A DNA stretch of 64,000 bases, taken from assembly GCF_004296405.1 (NCBI RefSeq), contig NZ_PSRR01000009.1, positions 1 to 64,000 of the forward strand. Direction: 5' to 3'. The stretch is from Bradyrhizobium sp. Leo170. Its GTDB lineage: Bacteria > Pseudomonadota > Alphaproteobacteria > Rhizobiales > Xanthobacteraceae. Shown here one piece after another: positions 17,234 through 25,943 of this stretch. The position numbers and the translations under genes are program-made. Numbering within the stretch: the stretch's first letter is position 1; each line of letters opens with the position of its first letter. The notes beneath the pieces were generated by a model that made no database searches, was not told the origin of the DNA, and saw nothing but the letters and a program-made list of their open reading frames with translations.

Positions 17234-18519
17234 GCTGCCGTCCCGCTTGGATCGACCGCTTGCAGGCCTTCGCTGGCGATCGCGTACAGCATGTCCGCCA
17301 GGACCTGCGTTCCGAGGGCCTGATCGGGGGCGCTCGTGAACTCGGTCGGGTGATGAATGACGCCGTCGCGCGAGCGCACCGCCAGAACGACCGAAGGACA
17401 GACACCGGACATCGCCACGGCATCGTGCCCGCCGATCGTGTCCAGATGGCGCGCCGTTTCACCATGGGTGGCGGCAGTTCGCTCGGCGAGCGCGATCAGC
17501 CCTTCGGCAAACCGACCCGCCTTGCGGCGGTCGACCGCCCTAACCTGGTAGGTCACGCCGGCCTTCTCCGCCGCTGCCTCGACCCGGAGCTTCATCTTGC
17601 GTTCGGCTTCGGCGAGAACGTCGGGCGAGCCCGACCGTAACTCGATGAAGAGAACGGCTTCGGACGGGACCGTATTGGGCGAATTCGGAAACACCTCCAG
17701 ACGGCCGACGGAGGTGTGCAGGTCGAGGCCGTGCTCGCCGGCGATCTGCTTCAGATCGGCAATGAGATAGGCCGCCCCGAGCACCGCGTCCTTTCGCTCT
17801 GCCATCGGCGTCGCGCCCGTATGCGCCTGCCGGCCAAGGAATGCCAGACGATACTTGGTTGCGCCCCAGAAGCGGGTAAAAATTCCGAACGTCTCGCCGG
17901 CCTCGAACAACGCCTTGTCGCCCTCGATATGAAGCTCGATCAGTGCGCTGGGGATTGCCACCTTGTCCTTTCCGGCATAGCCGATCTCGGCGAGGGATTG
18001 GCGCACGGTCACTCCATCGCCATCCTTGCGGTCGAGCGCCCATTCGAGCTCGGTTGCCCCGGCGAATACGCTGCTGCCCAACAGGCTCGGCTGGAAACGC
18101 GCGCCCTCCTCATTGGTCCAATTCACCACCTGGAAATTGCAGAGCGGCAGCTTGTTCTCCGCCTTGAACCTTTCCGACACGGCGAGCACCGCCTCGCAAG
18201 CCGCGACGACACCGAGGGCCCCATCGAAGCGGCCGCCATTCGGCTGGCTGTCGATATGCGATCCGACCATGACGACCGGCGCGTTGGCGCCCGCCATCGA
18301 CAGGCTCCCGAACTGATTGCCGATCGCGTCCACGGCCTGCGCAAAGCTATTTCGGGCGAACCATCGACCGAGCCAATCGCGTGCCGCTCCATCTTCCTTC
18401 GACAGCGCCAGCCGCGTCATGGATCCGTCCGGCCCGCCACCGAATGTCGACAGTTCATCCATCATCGCCTGAAGGCGCGAAGGATCGATGGGAGCGCGAC
18501 TGCAGGCGATTTCAGACAT
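17230..18519 (-). CDS. M20-family amidohydrolase (allantoate / N-carbamoyl-L-amino-acid hydrolase type)
   Basis: A 429-residue zinc hydrolase. Metal-site motifs are GSHIDSQPNGGRFDG, VVNWTNEEGARF and, late, DTIGGHDAVAMSG. The family's HIEQGP motif reads HIEGDK here, in IELHIEGDKALFEAG, an unusual change near the substrate and dimer site. HTGATPMAERKDA matches the lid-domain motif. Such enzymes cleave N-carbamoyl or ureido groups from amino acids or ureides. It overlaps both neighbours (DeoR by 8 bases, kinase by 4), so it acts in the same pathway, perhaps trimming an N-substituted amine before phosphorylation and deamination. Confidence 0.82.
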   Translation of the reverse strand: MSEIACSRAPIDPSRLQAMMDELSTFGGGPDGSMTRLALSKEDGAARDWLGRWFARNSFAQAVDAIGNQFGSLSMAGANAPVVMVGSHIDSQPNGGRFDGALGVVAACEAVLAVSERFKAENKLPLCNFQVVNWTNEEGARFQPSLLGSSVFAGATELEWALDRKDGDGVTVRQSLAEIGYAGKDKVAIPSALIELHIEGDKALFEAGETFGIFTRFWGATKYRLAFLGRQAHTGATPMAERKDAVLGAAYLIADLKQIAGEHGLDLHTSVGRLEVFPNSPNTVPSEAVLFIELRSGSPDVLAEAERKMKLRVEAAAEKAGVTYQVRAVDRRKAGRFAEGLIALAERTAATHGETARHLDTIGGHDAVAMSGVCPSVVLAVRSRDGVIHHPTEFTSAPDQALGTQVLADMLYAIASEGLQAVDPSGTAA

Positions 18520-19273
18520 AGATGATTTCCACGTTGGATTTGAGGAACTGCTCGGAAAAATCCTTGGTCAGGGTGCATCCTGTGATCACCCCATCGACGT
18601 CGTGCAGACCGAACGTGTGGATTGAACCGAGGCGACCGAATTTGGAGCCGTCGGCGACGATGACCGAACGCTTGGCCTGGGCCCGCGCCACGCGGCGGAT
18701 GATCGCCTCGTCCTCCCCGTAGTCCATGAAGCCGCGTTCGGCATGCACGGCGCTGATCGCGATGATCGCGAGATCGAAGAAATGCTCCTTCATCGCGGCC
18801 ACCGTCTCCGGCCCGAAAGTGGCCTGGTAGTCCGGCCGCAACCGTCCTCCGAGCACGCGAACGCTGGGCGGCGACGAATAATAGAAGTGGGCCGCGACCG
18901 CGAGCGAGTTGCTCACGATCGTCAGATCCTTGCGGATTTCGAGATGCTTCAGGCATGCCAGCGCCGTGGTTCCTTCGTCGACGAAGATCTTCATGCCGTC
19001 CTTGACCAGAGCCGCCGCGGCCTCGCCGATCCGCGCCTTCTCCCTTGCGCCGACCCGCAAGCGTTCGGCAAAGGGCTGGTCGCTCTCCTGCCGATCCAGC
19101 ACGGCACCACCATAGACACGGCGCGCGAACCCCTGCGTCTCGAGCTCCCTGAGGTCGCGCCGGATCGATTCCTGGCTGACGTTGAACTGATCGACCAGAT
19201 CCTTGACATGGACCCGCTGCTGCTGACGCAGCAGATCGCGGATCAGTTCCAGACGATGCTCTGTAAAGCTCAT
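18512..19273 (-). CDS. DeoR-family transcriptional regulator
   Basis: A 253-residue repressor. The N-terminal winged helix runs over residues 1-55 (LIRDLLRQQQRVHVKDLVDQFNVSQESIRRDLREL). The DeoR C-terminal sugar-phosphate-sensing domain follows (FVDEGTTALACLKHL, LTIVSNSLAVAAHF, ADGSKFGRLG). DeoR proteins usually respond to phosphorylated intermediates, which fits an operon holding two kinases and a phosphatase. It is inside the operon, between the transporter and the catabolic genes, and overlaps the hydrolase gene. Confidence 0.88.
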   Translation of the reverse strand: MSFTEHRLELIRDLLRQQQRVHVKDLVDQFNVSQESIRRDLRELETQGFARRVYGGAVLDRQESDQPFAERLRVGAREKARIGEAAAALVKDGMKIFVDEGTTALACLKHLEIRKDLTIVSNSLAVAAHFYYSSPPSVRVLGGRLRPDYQATFGPETVAAMKEHFFDLAIIAISAVHAERGFMDYGEDEAIIRRVARAQAKRSVIVADGSKFGRLGSIHTFGLHDVDGVITGCTLTKDFSEQFLKSNVEIIYV

Positions 19274-19334
19274 GGCCGTTTCCCGGTTGCCACGGCACTG
19301 TCGACCGCTTCATGGTCCATATTGACGCCCCATC

Positions 19335-21173
19335 TCATGGCATCGTGGCGCGCACGTCGAGGCTGGCGGAAGCTGTCGGCGGCACCACCAGATGGCAGGC
19401 AGCGAAATCCTGCCGCTCCCGCACCGTCAGGCTGGGCTGAAGACGACCGCATTTGTTCATGGCCTGGGGGCAACGCGACCTGAAGCTGCAGCCGATGGGA
19501 ATGTCGAGCGGGCTCGGCGGCTCACCCTCCAGCAGGCAATCCTCCGGCCGATAGCGACGCTGCTCAAGTGTCGGCATGGCGCTCAGAAGCGCCTTTGTAT
19601 AGGGGTGTGCCGGATCGAAGAACAGACGCTCATTGTCGGCGAGCTCGAAGACCTCGCCGAGATACATCACGGCCACGCGGTTGCAAGCTTTCCTCACCAT
19701 CGCAAGGTCGTGCGAGATGAAGATGTAGGTGAGATCATAATCCTTCTGAAGCTTCTGGAACAGGTCAAGCAGCTTGAACTGCTCGGCCTGGTCAAGCGCC
19801 GATAGCGTCTCGTCCATGATCAGGATTTCCGGCTCAAGAACCAGCGCACGGGCAACGTTGACGCGTTGCCGCTGTCCCGCGCTCAAGCCCAGCGGGAGCT
19901 CCTCGTAGAGTTCGGCCGGCAGCCCTACCTCTCCCATCACCTTCAGCACGCGCTCGCGAATCCGGGCTTTGTCGCGCCACCCGTGCGTCCGCAGCGGATC
20001 CTCCAGCATGGTTCCGATCGCGGTCCGCGGCGGCAGCGAACCGAACGGGTCCTGCAGCACCATCTGCAGCTTGCCACGAAATTCGAGTAAAGCCCTGCCC
20101 TTCAGCGTCGCGATATCCTTGTCCGCACAGAGAATCTGCCCGGAGCTCGGCAGTTCGAGCCTGCTGAGAAGCCGCATCAGGGTCGATTTTCCGCAGCCGG
20201 ACTCACCGACGATGGCGAAGCTGTCGCCGCGACGGATGTCAAAGGTGACATTGCGCACCGCGCGCACGAGATTGACCCCGCCGAAGCCGGTCTTCTTCCT
20301 GACCTTGTAGATCTGTGAGGCGTCGCGGAGGCTGAGGACCACTTCGCGCTGCCCGTCGGAGTGCGGCGTCGATGCGGGCTCACCCCATATTCTCGGCGTC
20401 TGCCGGACCAGCTCGCGGGTATAGGGATAGACCGGTCGGTCGATCAGATCTTCGGTGGACTGCTCCTCGACGATACGACCTGCATCCATGACCAGGATGC
20501 GCGAGCAAGCCTCGCGCGTCACCGGAAGCGACGACGAGATGAACAGGACGGCGGTATTGAACGTCGTCGTCAATTCCTTCATCAGCCGAATCACCTGGGC
20601 TGCGACGGTGACATCGAGCGGCTGCGTAACGTTATCGGCGACCAACAGCGCAGGATTTGTCACCAACGCGTCCACGATGAGCGCGCGCTGCATCATGCCG
20701 CCCGAAAACTGCGAGGGATAATCGTGAAAGCGATTTCGCGCAGACGGAATCCGCACGGCGTCGAGCAGCTCGACGACGCGCCCTTCGGCCTCCCGACGCG
20801 ATACGCCAGGCACCACCGCGCGCATCTTCTCGACGATCTGGGCGCCGACCGGCAGGGTGGGATCGAGTGCGCCCATCGGATTGGCGCCGACATAGGACAC
20901 CCGCTGGCGCAACGCGCGCATGTCCGCGCCGCGCAGCGCGTAAATGTCACGTCCCTCGAACAGGACCTCGCCGGATCGTCTCGTCAACGGCGGCTCGAGC
21001 CAGTTGACCACGGCTTTGGAAAGCACGGTCTTGCCGGAGCCGCTGGCGCCGACGACGCCAACGATCTCGCGCGGCGCCAGGCTCAACGACACGCTGTCGA
21101 GGATGATCTTCGGCGCCTCGATGCGGCCGCCGGCAATCGTCACGTTCCTGAGCGCGAGAAGCGGCCGCGTCAT
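19335..21173 (-). CDS. Fused dual ATP-binding protein of a peptide-type ABC transporter, first half degenerate
   Basis: A 612-residue fusion of DppD-like and DppF-like ATPases. The first half has Walker A (42-49, GASGSGKT) and a signature (FSGGMMQ, about 156), but Walker B reads VADN, with N181 for the catalytic Glu, and the H-loop reads FISSSLP, with S214 for His. The second half has Walker A GESGCGKS, LSAGQ at 430-434, MDETLSALD with E455, and FISHDL with H488. The C-terminal oligopeptide extension contains CSFRSRCPQAMNKC. Only one ATP site should be hydrolytic. The start overlaps the permease stop (ATGA). The upstream open frame is antisense-like and was left out. Confidence 0.88.
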   Translation of the reverse strand: MTRPLLALRNVTIAGGRIEAPKIILDSVSLSLAPREIVGVVGASGSGKTVLSKAVVNWLEPPLTRRSGEVLFEGRDIYALRGADMRALRQRVSYVGANPMGALDPTLPVGAQIVEKMRAVVPGVSRREAEGRVVELLDAVRIPSARNRFHDYPSQFSGGMMQRALIVDALVTNPALLVADNVTQPLDVTVAAQVIRLMKELTTTFNTAVLFISSSLPVTREACSRILVMDAGRIVEEQSTEDLIDRPVYPYTRELVRQTPRIWGEPASTPHSDGQREVVLSLRDASQIYKVRKKTGFGGVNLVRAVRNVTFDIRRGDSFAIVGESGCGKSTLMRLLSRLELPSSGQILCADKDIATLKGRALLEFRGKLQMVLQDPFGSLPPRTAIGTMLEDPLRTHGWRDKARIRERVLKVMGEVGLPAELYEELPLGLSAGQRQRVNVARALVLEPEILIMDETLSALDQAEQFKLLDLFQKLQKDYDLTYIFISHDLAMVRKACNRVAVMYLGEVFELADNERLFFDPAHPYTKALLSAMPTLEQRRYRPEDCLLEGEPPSPLDIPIGCSFRSRCPQAMNKCGRLQPSLTVRERQDFAACHLVVPPTASASLDVRATMP

Positions 21174-22090
21174 CCTTCCGCTCCTCCGTGAACGGTGTTG
21201 CGCGCGCGTTCGAGGGACGCCCCGATCAGGTTGATGCTGGTGAGGGTCAATCCGAGGAACAGGCCCGGCATTGTGGCGATCCACCACGCGTTCAGCAGAT
21301 ATTTGCGCCCGTCCGCAATGATGTTGCCGAATGTCGGCGTCGGCGGCTGCACCCCGAGCCCGAGAAAGCCGAGCGTCGATTCGAAGATCATCATGCGCGC
21401 GACGTCGAGCACGGAGGTGAACAGGACGGGCGGCAGCAGCAATGGCAGCAGCAGGCTCAGGATGATCCGAAGGTCGGTCGAACCGCCGATCTTCGCGGCG
21501 CGGACATACTCCCGCTGCCGCTCGGTCATCACGATGCTGCGCATGATGCGTGCGTAAACCGGCCAGTTGGAAATCCCGAGCACCAGGATGATCGCCGGGA
21601 TGGTCGGGCGAGAGACGCCGAGGACGGAAATGGCAAGGATGATCATCGGGATCGAAAGCTGCGCGTCGGTCAGCCGCATGATGATCGCGTCGGTCCGTCC
21701 GCCGAAATAGCCGGCAATCGTGCCGAGCGTGCAGCCGATCGCCAGCATGACGATGACGGAGGCGACGCCGATCAGGAACGAGTAGCGCAGGCCGACGAGC
21801 GAACGCACCAGCATGTCGCGGCCGATCTGGTCGGTCCCGAGCGGATGGGCCCAGCTCCAGTTGCCGCCGAGAAACAGCGGCGGCAGCAGGCGGGCCTTGA
21901 TATCCATCTTGGTCGGATCGAGGCTGCTCAGTTCCGGATAGAGCGCGGCTGCCAACGCAAGCACGACGAAGATGCCGAGGCCGACGCGGAATCCCGGCGT
22001 GGCTGCCGCCTTGTCGAAAATGCGTCGGGCGATGGAGCGTTGGACCGGCTTGCGCGCAATCGGCGCGCCGGCGGCGGTGGCGACTGACAT
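21170..22090 (-). CDS. Peptide-type ABC transporter permease (DppC class)
   Basis: A permease of about 306 residues. After a polar N-terminus and a first helix it shows HPLGTDQIGRDMLVRSLVGLR, the DppC/OppC hallmark, and the EAA coupling loop around REYVRAAKIGGSTDLRI. The end (FLGLGVQPPTPTFGNIIADG) is typical. The ATG at 22090 follows a 14-base tandem duplication that separates it from the dppB-like stop. It pairs with the DppB-class permease to form the inner-membrane channel. Confidence 0.88.
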   Translation of the reverse strand: MSVATAAGAPIARKPVQRSIARRIFDKAAATPGFRVGLGIFVVLALAAALYPELSSLDPTKMDIKARLLPPLFLGGNWSWAHPLGTDQIGRDMLVRSLVGLRYSFLIGVASVIVMLAIGCTLGTIAGYFGGRTDAIIMRLTDAQLSIPMIILAISVLGVSRPTIPAIILVLGISNWPVYARIMRSIVMTERQREYVRAAKIGGSTDLRIILSLLLPLLLPPVLFTSVLDVARMMIFESTLGFLGLGVQPPTPTFGNIIADGRKYLLNAWWIATMPGLFLGLTLTSINLIGASLERARNTVHGGAEG

Positions 22091-22117
22091 CAATATTCCA
22101 GCCTCAATATTCCAGCC
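22090..22117. repeat. 14-bp tandem duplication at a permease gene junction
   Basis: The 14-mer TCAATATTCCAGCC occurs twice without a gap. It covers the end of the dppB-like gene, including its stop, and the spacer before the dppC-like ATG. With one copy the stop and start would overlap as TGATG, so the duplication appears to have pushed the two genes 14 bases apart. Confidence 0.9.
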
Positions 22118-23084
22118 TCGGGTCCATGGTGGTGGCGACGAGATCGACGACGATATTGATCAGCACGAAGATCGCACTGGTGACAATGGCGATCCCCTGG
22201 ATCAGCGGGAAGTCGCGCTGCAGCACCGCGTTGATGGTGAGGAGGCCGAGCCCAGGATAGTCGAAGATGTACTCGACGATGATCACCCCACCGAGCAGGC
22301 TCGAAAACTGGATCCCGAGCAGGTTGAGAAGCGGCACGGAGGCATTGCGGAGCGCATGGTTCGCAATGATGCGGCCGCGACCGAGGCCGCGTACGTGCCC
22401 CACCGCCACATAAGGCTCCGTCATCTGCGCCGATACGGAGCTGACGAGCGTCCGGATCAGAACGGGTGACAGTTCGACGGCCAGCACGACGGCCGGGAGG
22501 ACCGTATAGGCGAACCCCTTGTAGCCAATCGCCGGCAGCCACCCGAGCTTGACCGAGAACAGCAGTGCCAGGACGATTCCGAGCCAAAAGTTCGGCAGCG
22601 ATATGAAGATCGAGGAAATGTAGAACGCGAGCTTGTCCGGCCATCGCCCGATCGCCAGACCACCGGCAACTCCAATGACGCCCGAGAAAACCAGCGCGAT
22701 CACCAGCGTGAGCGCGGCGAGCTGAAGGGTCATGGGCAAGGCTTCCAGGATCAGGCTCAGGACCTTTGCCCGTTCACCGCGCGTCGTGTCGTTGAAGGTC
22801 GCGCCGCCCGTCGCGGCGCCATTGGCTGGCCGCACGAAGGATTGGCCGAGATCGCCGCGCACGACGCCGCCCATGTACCGCCCGAACTGGACAACGATCG
22901 GGTCGCGCAAGCCCATGTCAGTCGCAATCTTCTCGATCAGGGCCTCCGGTGCCATACCGCCTGCCATCAGGCGCACCGGATCGCCCGGCACGATTCTGAG
23001 CAGCGTGAAGATCAGCAGCGACACGAGGAATATAATGAGCACGCCCTGAGCCAGACGCCGCAGCAGGAAATTCAGGACGAACAT
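22104..23084 (-). CDS. Peptide-type ABC transporter permease (DppB class)
   Basis: A 326-residue permease starting MFVLNFLLRRLAQGVLIIFLVSLLIF, a standard DppB N-terminal helix, followed by RIVPGDPVRLMAGG. The large periplasmic loop contains GDLGQSFVR. The coupling loop is GHVRGLGRGRIIANHALRNASVPLLN and the end includes VEYIFDYPGLGLL. The ATG at 23084 begins exactly at the first helix. It follows the binding-protein gene by about 70 bases. Confidence 0.88.
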   Translation of the reverse strand: MFVLNFLLRRLAQGVLIIFLVSLLIFTLLRIVPGDPVRLMAGGMAPEALIEKIATDMGLRDPIVVQFGRYMGGVVRGDLGQSFVRPANGAATGGATFNDTTRGERAKVLSLILEALPMTLQLAALTLVIALVFSGVIGVAGGLAIGRWPDKLAFYISSIFISLPNFWLGIVLALLFSVKLGWLPAIGYKGFAYTVLPAVVLAVELSPVLIRTLVSSVSAQMTEPYVAVGHVRGLGRGRIIANHALRNASVPLLNLLGIQFSSLLGGVIIVEYIFDYPGLGLLTINAVLQRDFPLIQGIAIVTSAIFVLINIVVDLVATTMDPRLEY

Positions 23085-23153
23085 TCGCGAGCTCCGGAAG
23101 GGGCATGCTGAACCGCGTGCCGGCCAGGCCCAGCACGCAGCGAGCATTCGTGG

Positions 23154-24729
23154 TCAGGCGACGGGCCTGGAGGCATCCATTGATCCATCCGGATAGATGT
23201 ACAGGCCTTCGAAATCCTTCTGCATCGCGTGGATCATCACGGACGTGAAGAGCGCGAGCGCCGGCATCTTCGAGGCCAGCAAAGGCATCGTTTCGGTCTG
23301 CAGGATCTTCTTTCGCTCCTCGAGCGTCGGCGCGCTGCGCTCCTTGTCGAGGCTCGCATCGATTGCCGGATCCTCGATGCCGCAGATGCGATGCGACGAC
23401 GAGTGGAAATGGGTGCGGAGGATCAAGTCGGGCTCGGGCGAACCGGTCGACCAGCCGCAGTCGACCATATGGCCGGGGCCGCCGCCAGGGCGATGGTACA
23501 GCCTCTCGTTCCAGGCGGCAGGCTCAAGCACGGTCAGGCTGACGTTGAAGCCCTGTTCGTTGAGCATCGCGGTGATGATCTCGCCATACTCCTTGGTCTT
23601 CGGATAGAAGCCGACCGACGTGATGTATTCGAGTGGCGGCAATCCTTTGCCGTTCGGAAAGCCGGCCTCGGCGAGCAGCGCCTGGCACTTCTTCGGATCG
23701 AACTTCGGATAGTTCTCGAGATCGATGTAGCCGAACTTGACAGGCGATACGAAGTTGGATGACGCGTGCCCTGCAGAGCCCAGCACTTCGAGGATGAGAT
23801 CGCGATTGATCGCATGACAGGCGGCAAGACGGATGCGCGGATCGTTGAACGGCGGCTTCGAGCAGCGGAACCAGAGATACTTGTTCTCGACCGATACCAC
23901 CCGGTTGATGTGGATGTTCGGATTGCCCTTGACGGTATCGACCTGCTCGGGCTCCAGCCGCTCGACGATCGAGGCCTGGCCGTTCATCAGCGACAGCATG
24001 CGCGTCGTTGAATCGCCGGTGAAGGTGAAATTGATGCCCGTGATCGCAGGCTTGCCTTTGAAGTAGCCATCGAAGGCCTTCATCACGGTATCGTTGCCGC
24101 GCTGCTCGACGAACTTGAAGGGACCGGTGCCGTTGAGCCGCTGCGACAGCACGCCGCCCGGCCCGCCGGCAACATCCTTTGCCGACATGATCGGCAGGAA
24201 GGCCGCGAGGAACATGAAAAGGTGCGCCGGATAGCCGCCCTTCGAGGTGTCGATGATGACGGTGTAGTCGTCGGGCGTCTCGATCTTCAGCGTTTCGCTC
24301 GGGCCGGGATACCATTGCGCCGGGCGATCCGGCTTGGAGCCATATTCCAAAGTGGCCTTGACGTCGTCCGCCTTGAACGGCTTGCCATCGTGGAAGACCA
24401 CGCCCCGGCGCAGCTTGGCGATTGGGATCGAGCAACTTGATGTCGGTGGCGAGCTCGTAGACAACCTCGCTCGGGTTATCGAGCCTCATCGGGGTGCGGG
24501 TGAGGAAGCCCATCACGAAGCCCTCGATGTTCTTCTGCGACAGCGTCGTGTGAGCGGTCGGATCCCAATTGCCGGTGATGTTCTCGGCCGACAGGAAGGT
24601 CATGGTCTTGCCGGCCTGTGCGTGAGCCGCGGAGATGAAATAATCCGGATTGATCTGCATGTAGCCTGCGGCAACCGCGGCTCCTGCCGCCCCTTTCAAA
24701 AAGTGGCGGCGGTCAACTTTCGGATGCAT
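23154..24729 (-). pseudogene. Peptide-type ABC transporter substrate-binding protein, frameshifted
   Basis: A family-5 extracellular solute-binding protein in two frames. The first encodes a twin-arginine-type signal (MHPKVDRRHFLKGAAGAAVA) and the mature start, as far as VYELATDIKLLDPN. Near base 24425 the frame breaks, and KLRRGVVFHDGKPFKADDVKATLEYG with the rest of the domain continues in another frame to 23154. Joined, the protein has the family's usual length of about 520 residues; a short deletion may accompany the shift. The ATG at 24729 is spaced correctly from AGGGGA, better than the ATG at 24735. It would lead the operon and deliver the ligand. The ligand need not be a peptide, since many DppA-class proteins bind opines, sugars or amines. 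Confidence 0.82.
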
Positions 24730-25126
24730 CGACATTCCCCTTGTTTCAGAACGACCAGAGAATCGGTCAAAACGGTCATGCAGGAGCCGTGCCAGAGCCC
24801 GGAAATCGACAAGTGACGCGGGAGTCGACGTGGTTTTTGACCACTTCTACAGCAGGATTGCGCTCAAGCTGTCCCGGACCTCCCGCTAAACCGCCCTCCG
24901 ATGGGCAGTTCGCCTATGAGAAGGGCATTGAACTCAACACTTCGGTCAAGCCAGCCAGCTGAGGTGAGGAAGCATTCGCGCGAACGCCACCAGCGGACGT
25001 CGCTCTTGAAGCAGACCCACAATCGATAAAATCGCACGAGTGAGCGGCGACGGATTGGGCAGACACTGCATTGTTACGCGTCGTAGTCACGAACCTGGCG
25101 ACGGTGTGCTAGGCATGCTGTAGCCC
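24730..25126. other. Intergenic region without a recognisable gene
   Basis: This region lies upstream of the peptide-type transporter operon and downstream of the TetR gene, both on the minus strand. It must hold the operon promoter. I see no RNA gene, repeat or convincing open frame. Confidence 0.5.
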
Positions 25127-25786
25127 TCAGTTCCGCGGCGCCGCGCGCTTGCTCGTCTTGCGTTCGTTCGACAGCCCGCTTGCGAATACCTGAGTCGCCG
25201 CGATCAGCGTCTCGATCGCGCGCGATGATCTGGTCCTGTTCGGCTTCGCCAGCTCCTGCAACAATAGTCCATCAATACCGGCTAGCATGAACCGCGCAAC
25301 GTCGGCGCATCCCGCCGCATCGAGCTCGCCGGTGCGCGCAGCAACGCCCTGCAGGATGTCCTGATAGACCTTGATATATGCATCATATTGATAACCCGCG
25401 AGCCCGGCTGCATCGTCACGGCGGAGCGCGTACAAGGTTAGCTCGTACTGCACGATCTGCAGCTCGAGCGTTCGCGTCAGGTAGCGCCAACCGGCACGCA
25501 GGGACTCGCGGATGCAGCTTGCGATGTTAGCCGTCTCGCCGGTCTCCTCGCGCAGCGCCGTGATCGTCTCATCGATCAGATGTTCGAGCACCGCAAGCAG
25601 CAGCGCGCTCTTGCTCTCGAAATGATAGTGCAGCGTGGCGAGCCGAACGCCGGCACCGGCCGCGATGTCGCGGGTCGTCGTCGCCGCGACGCCGCCGGTC
25701 GCGAGCGCCTGCAAGGCGCCCTCGATGATCTGGCGCCGCGTCCGTTCGCCCTTGGCGCCGATCTGCTCACGTCCTGCAGTTGTCAT
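25127..25786 (-). CDS. TetR-family transcriptional repressor
   Basis: A 219-residue TetR protein. The N-terminal helix-turn-helix lies at about residues 15-60 (RTRRQIIEGALQALATGGVAATTTRDIAAGAGVRLATLHYHFESK). The ligand domain is helical and ends in a basic tail. The ATG at 25786 precedes the first helix. It diverges from the aminotransferase gene, with a perfect 26-bp palindrome between them, so it probably represses the aminotransferase-deacylase-transporter operon and itself. The inducer is likely an intermediate of that pathway. Confidence 0.88.
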   Translation of the reverse strand: MTTAGREQIGAKGERTRRQIIEGALQALATGGVAATTTRDIAAGAGVRLATLHYHFESKSALLLAVLEHLIDETITALREETGETANIASCIRESLRAGWRYLTRTLELQIVQYELTLYALRRDDAAGLAGYQYDAYIKVYQDILQGVAARTGELDAAGCADVARFMLAGIDGLLLQELAKPNRTRSSRAIETLIAATQVFASGLSNERKTSKRAAPRN

Positions 25787-25846
25787 CCGTCTCTCCAATG
25801 CGCGCGACGACTGTCTATCCCGTGACGCACAAATTTGCATGTTGCA

Positions 25847-25872
25847 CAAAATTGGTCATTTGACCAATTTTG
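25847..25872. promoter_or_regulatory. 26-bp perfect palindromic operator
   Basis: Two 12-bp arms (CAAAATTGGTCA and its exact complement) flank a 2-base centre. It lies between the divergent TetR and aminotransferase genes, 60 bases from the TetR start and about 70 from the aminotransferase start. Perfect dyads of this kind in such a gap are the usual TetR binding sites. Confidence 0.75.
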
Positions 25873-25943
25873 ACTCCTGTGTTTTCCTTGAGGCAGGGAA
25901 CATCGAAGTTCCGGGGGAAACACATGTCGAGAGGAACGAGAAC

